The notes beneath the pieces were generated by a model, which did no database searches, was not told the origin of the DNA, and worked only from the letters and a program-made list of their open reading frames with translations. Shown here one piece after another: positions 10,616 to 13,215 of a stretch of DNA of 13,215 nucleotides. The stretch spans positions 1 through 13,215 of the forward strand of contig JASHUF010000006.1 of assembly GCA_030040175.1 (NCBI GenBank), in the 5' to 3' direction. A program made the translations under genes and the position numbers. The stretch is from Acidobacteriaceae bacterium. Its GTDB lineage: Bacteria > Acidobacteriota > Terriglobia > Terriglobales > Acidobacteriaceae. Each line of letters begins with the position of its first letter. The first letter of the stretch is position 1.

Positions 10616-13215
10616 ATGCGCATGTGGATAAAGATGCCGGCTGGGTCGCGGTGGGTGCTGTTGGTTGTGCTGTTTGCGGCAGCGAGCGGATGGGCGCAGC
10701 GGGGAGAGCGCGATCGCGGCGACGAGTTCGGCTTCCGCTTCGTGGGCCCGGCGGTGGGCAATCGCGTGTCGGCGGTTGCGGGCATTCCCGGCGATCCGAG
10801 CACGTACTATGCGGGCGCGGCCTCGGGCGGGATCTGGAAATCGACCGACGGAGGCAACCGGTGGATACCGATCTTCGATTACGAGCCGGTGGCGGCGATC
10901 GGCGCGCTGGCGGTCGCGCCCGGCGATCCCAACGTGGTTTGGGCGGGAACGGGCGAGGCGTGGGCCATCCGCGACATCGATGTGACCGGCGACGGCGTGT
11001 ACAAGTCGACCGACGGCGGCAAGACATGGGAGCACATGGGCCTGGATGCAACGGGGCGGATCGGGCGCGTGGTGATTGACCCCACGGACGAGGACCGGGT
11101 GTATGTGTGCGCCCTGGGACGGCTGAGCGGGCCGCAGCCGGAGCGTGGCGTGTATCGCACCAGCGACGGCGGTAAGACGTGGGAGCGGGTTCTGTTTGTG
11201 GATGAGAACACGGGCTGCTCGGGGATGGGGATGGATCCCGAGAATCCGCGCACTCTGTTTGCCGGCATGTGGCAGGTGGAGATGCATACGTGGGGCGAGA
11301 TCAGCGGCGGGCCGGGGAGCGGGGTGTATGTTTCGCACGATCGCGGGACGACGTGGACGCACATCGAGGGACACGGGCTCCCGAAATCGCCGCTGGGCAA
11401 GATCGACGTGGCGGTGGCGGCGACGGACTCGAACCGCGTCTACGCGCTGATCGAGACAAGCGACCAGGGTTCGATGTGGCGCTCCGACAACGGCGGCACG
11501 GACTGGCGCGTGGTGAGCTGGGACCGCACGCTGATTGGGCGCGCGGGCTATTACATTCGGCTCGCGGTTTCGCCGGTGGACGAAAACCTGGTGCTGGTTT
11601 CGAACAGCGCCTTTCTCGTCTCGCGCGACGGCGGCGCGACCTTCGCCATGAAGGAGTGGGGTGGCGACAACCACGACATCTGGATCGATCCCAAGGACGC
11701 AAACCGGTTTGCCATCGCATTCGACGGAGGGCTCGCGATCACCACGGTGGGCGGGCGCGGATTTCATCATGTGACGCTGCCGATCGGGCAGATGTATCAC
11801 GTGGCCGTGGACGACCAGATCCCCTACGAGGTCTACAGCAACATGCAGGACGACTCGACGATGCGCGGTCCGAGCGCGCCTGGGGATTACGAGCCGAACG
11901 AGGGATGGGATCACCGCATGGGCGGGTGCGAGTCCGGATTCACGCTGCCCGATCCGACAGATCCGAACATCGTGTGGGCCTCCTGTTACGGCGACGAGGT
12001 GACGCGCTGGGACGCGCGAACACGAGAAGCGCGGTCAGTGAGCCCGTGGCTGCACACGCTGGACGCGGCGCCCGACCAGACGAAGTACCGCTGCCACTGG
12101 ACGCCGCCCCTGGCCATCGATCCTTTCGATCACAACACGGTGTATTACGGCTGCCAGGTAGTGTTCAAGACGAGCGACGAGGGGCAAAGCTGGACGGTGA
12201 TCAGTCCCGATCTGACCACGCAGAATCCTGAGCACAACAAGTCCTCGGGCGGATTAATCGGCGACAACCTGGGGCAGTTTTACGGCGAGGTGGTGTTTGC
12301 GCTCGCACCTTCGACGGTGGAGAAGGGATTGTTGTGGGCGGGGACGAACGACGGCAAGGTTTGGAACACGCGCGATGGCGGCGCGCACTGGAACGACGTG
12401 ACGACGAATATTCCGGGACTGCCGGCGCTGGGAACGGTGACCAGCATCCAGCCGTCGTTCTTCGACGCGGGCACGGCGTACCTCTCCGTGGACGCGCATC
12501 TCGTGGACAATCGCGATCCGTACATCTTCAAGACAACGGATTACGGCAAGACGTGGACGAGCATCACCGGCAATCTGCCCAAGGGCGCGCTCGCCTATGT
12601 GCGCAATGTGTCGCAAGACCCAAATTGCAGGAGCCTGCTGTTTGCCGGAACCGGCAACGCGCTCTACTACTCGCTCGACGAAGGCGCGGCGTGGACGCAT
12701 CTCGACAAGGGGCTGCCGCCTTCGCCGGTGACGTGGACGGTGGTCGAGAAGCGATTCCACGACCTGGTGGTTTCAACCTATGGGCGCGGGCTGTACATCC
12801 TCGACGACATTACTCCGCTCGAGGAGATGGCGAAACAGGCGACGACGGAGGATGTGCGCTTCTTTGCGCCGCGGCCCACGTACCGGCTGGCGCGCGGCGA
12901 GAATGTGTTTCTGAATTTTGCATTGAAGACAGCGCCGAAAAATCCGGTGGAGGTGGAGATCTTCGACGCGCAGCAGAAGCCGGTGCGCAAGCTGACTGCC
13001 GATGGACACGAGGGCATGAACCGCGTGGCCTGGGACATGCACTACGAGGAGCCGCGGCAGGTCGCGTTGCGCACGCTGCCGCCCGAAGATCCGCACATTT
13101 TTTACGAGGACCGGTTTTGGGAGAAGGATTCGCGGCCGGTGACGCATTGGGGGATGGAGCGGATTCCTACGCCGATGGCGGCGCCGGGCAAATACGAGGC
13201 GCGGCTGACGGTGGA
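10616..13215 (+). CDS. Secreted Asp-box (BNR/VPS10-like) beta-propeller protein, annotated in relatives as glycosyl hydrolase (3' partial)
   Basis: The frame is open from ATG 10616 to the window edge (866 codons). A Sec signal (about residues 10-27, ending ASGWAQ) leads into repeats with the Asp-box pattern S/T-x-D-x-G-x-x-W/F. Examples are KSTDGGNRW (75-83), KSTDGGKTW, RTSDGGKTW, VSHDRGTTW, VSRDGGATF, KTSDEGQSW, KTTDYGKTW and YSLDEGAAW (about 685-693). There are roughly ten in all, enough for one or two beta-propellers as in sortilin/VPS10 or GH74 proteins. STYGRGLYILDDI closes the repeat part; a beta-rich C-terminal domain (from about 750) begins and is cut. Full-length acidobacterial relatives are about 1000-1100 residues. 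Catalysis is not shown, since Asp-boxes are structural and no catalytic residue can be pointed to. ATG 10622 is an alternative start with a more usual 9-nt spacing. Confidence 0.9.
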   Translation, partial: MRMWIKMPAGSRWVLLVVLFAAASGWAQRGERDRGDEFGFRFVGPAVGNRVSAVAGIPGDPSTYYAGAASGGIWKSTDGGNRWIPIFDYEPVAAIGALAVAPGDPNVVWAGTGEAWAIRDIDVTGDGVYKSTDGGKTWEHMGLDATGRIGRVVIDPTDEDRVYVCALGRLSGPQPERGVYRTSDGGKTWERVLFVDENTGCSGMGMDPENPRTLFAGMWQVEMHTWGEISGGPGSGVYVSHDRGTTWTHIEGHGLPKSPLGKIDVAVAATDSNRVYALIETSDQGSMWRSDNGGTDWRVVSWDRTLIGRAGYYIRLAVSPVDENLVLVSNSAFLVSRDGGATFAMKEWGGDNHDIWIDPKDANRFAIAFDGGLAITTVGGRGFHHVTLPIGQMYHVAVDDQIPYEVYSNMQDDSTMRGPSAPGDYEPNEGWDHRMGGCESGFTLPDPTDPNIVWASCYGDEVTRWDARTREARSVSPWLHTLDAAPDQTKYRCHWTPPLAIDPFDHNTVYYGCQVVFKTSDEGQSWTVISPDLTTQNPEHNKSSGGLIGDNLGQFYGEVVFALAPSTVEKGLLWAGTNDGKVWNTRDGGAHWNDVTTNIPGLPALGTVTSIQPSFFDAGTAYLSVDAHLVDNRDPYIFKTTDYGKTWTSITGNLPKGALAYVRNVSQDPNCRSLLFAGTGNALYYSLDEGAAWTHLDKGLPPSPVTWTVVEKRFHDLVVSTYGRGLYILDDITPLEEMAKQATTEDVRFFAPRPTYRLARGENVFLNFALKTAPKNPVEVEIFDAQQKPVRKLTADGHEGMNRVAWDMHYEEPRQVALRTLPPEDPHIFYEDRFWEKDSRPVTHWGMERIPTPMAAPGKYEARLTV

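Noticed and set aside
10568..11914. Minus-strand open frame (448 codons) opposite the Asp-box protein
   Set aside because: It is His/Arg/Pro-rich with no domain; the plus-strand frame has a signal peptide and about ten Asp-boxes.

Overview
The window looks like chromosomal DNA of a high-GC soil bacterium of the phylum Acidobacteriota (Terriglobales type). This is inferred from gene content, not from a marker gene. The pointers are a TIGR02999-type ECF sigma factor overlapping a large Ser/Thr kinase with TPR repeats, a secreted protein full of Asp-box (BNR) repeats, an M61 peptidase with a PDZ domain, a DUF2147 protein and a lipoprotein laminarinase. I see no rRNA, tRNA, CRISPR array, insertion sequence or phage gene.

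Layout. (1) Positions 1-3424, plus strand: the 3' part of an M61 metallopeptidase, a secreted DUF2147 protein, and a GH16 beta-glucanase lipoprotein that starts 5 nt after it. The GH16 stop is followed, in the same frame, by a stretch encoding an Ig-like domain with no convincing start of its own. (2) Positions 3461-4751, minus strand: a one-TM hypothetical protein, a 51-codon hydrophobic ORF too short for routine calling, and an ECF sigma factor whose ATG overlaps the small ORF's stop (ATGA). A 16-bp perfect palindrome (4793-4808) lies upstream of this group. (3) Positions 4918-8008, minus strand: a second, unrelated ECF sigma factor overlapping by 32 nt a membrane-anchored Ser/Thr kinase with kinesin-light-chain-like TPRs, with a good sigma-70-like promoter in front. 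(4) Positions 8273-10453, minus strand: an APC-family amino-acid permease followed by a five-helix ferric-reductase-like membrane protein. (5) Positions 10616 to the end, plus strand: a divergently transcribed exported Asp-box beta-propeller protein, cut by the window edge.

How the parts may work together. Region 1 is envelope or extracellular degradation (peptidase plus beta-1,3-glucanase). Regions 2 and 3 are two separate signalling units, each pairing an ECF sigma factor with a membrane protein but without a recognisable anti-sigma factor. The kinase-sigma pair is a known genomic arrangement, in which the kinase is the likely activity switch. The small hydrophobic protein coupled to the first sigma factor is the least explained and most interesting element. 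Regions 4 and 5 share a 162-bp divergent promoter region rich in short TGTA/TACA dyads.
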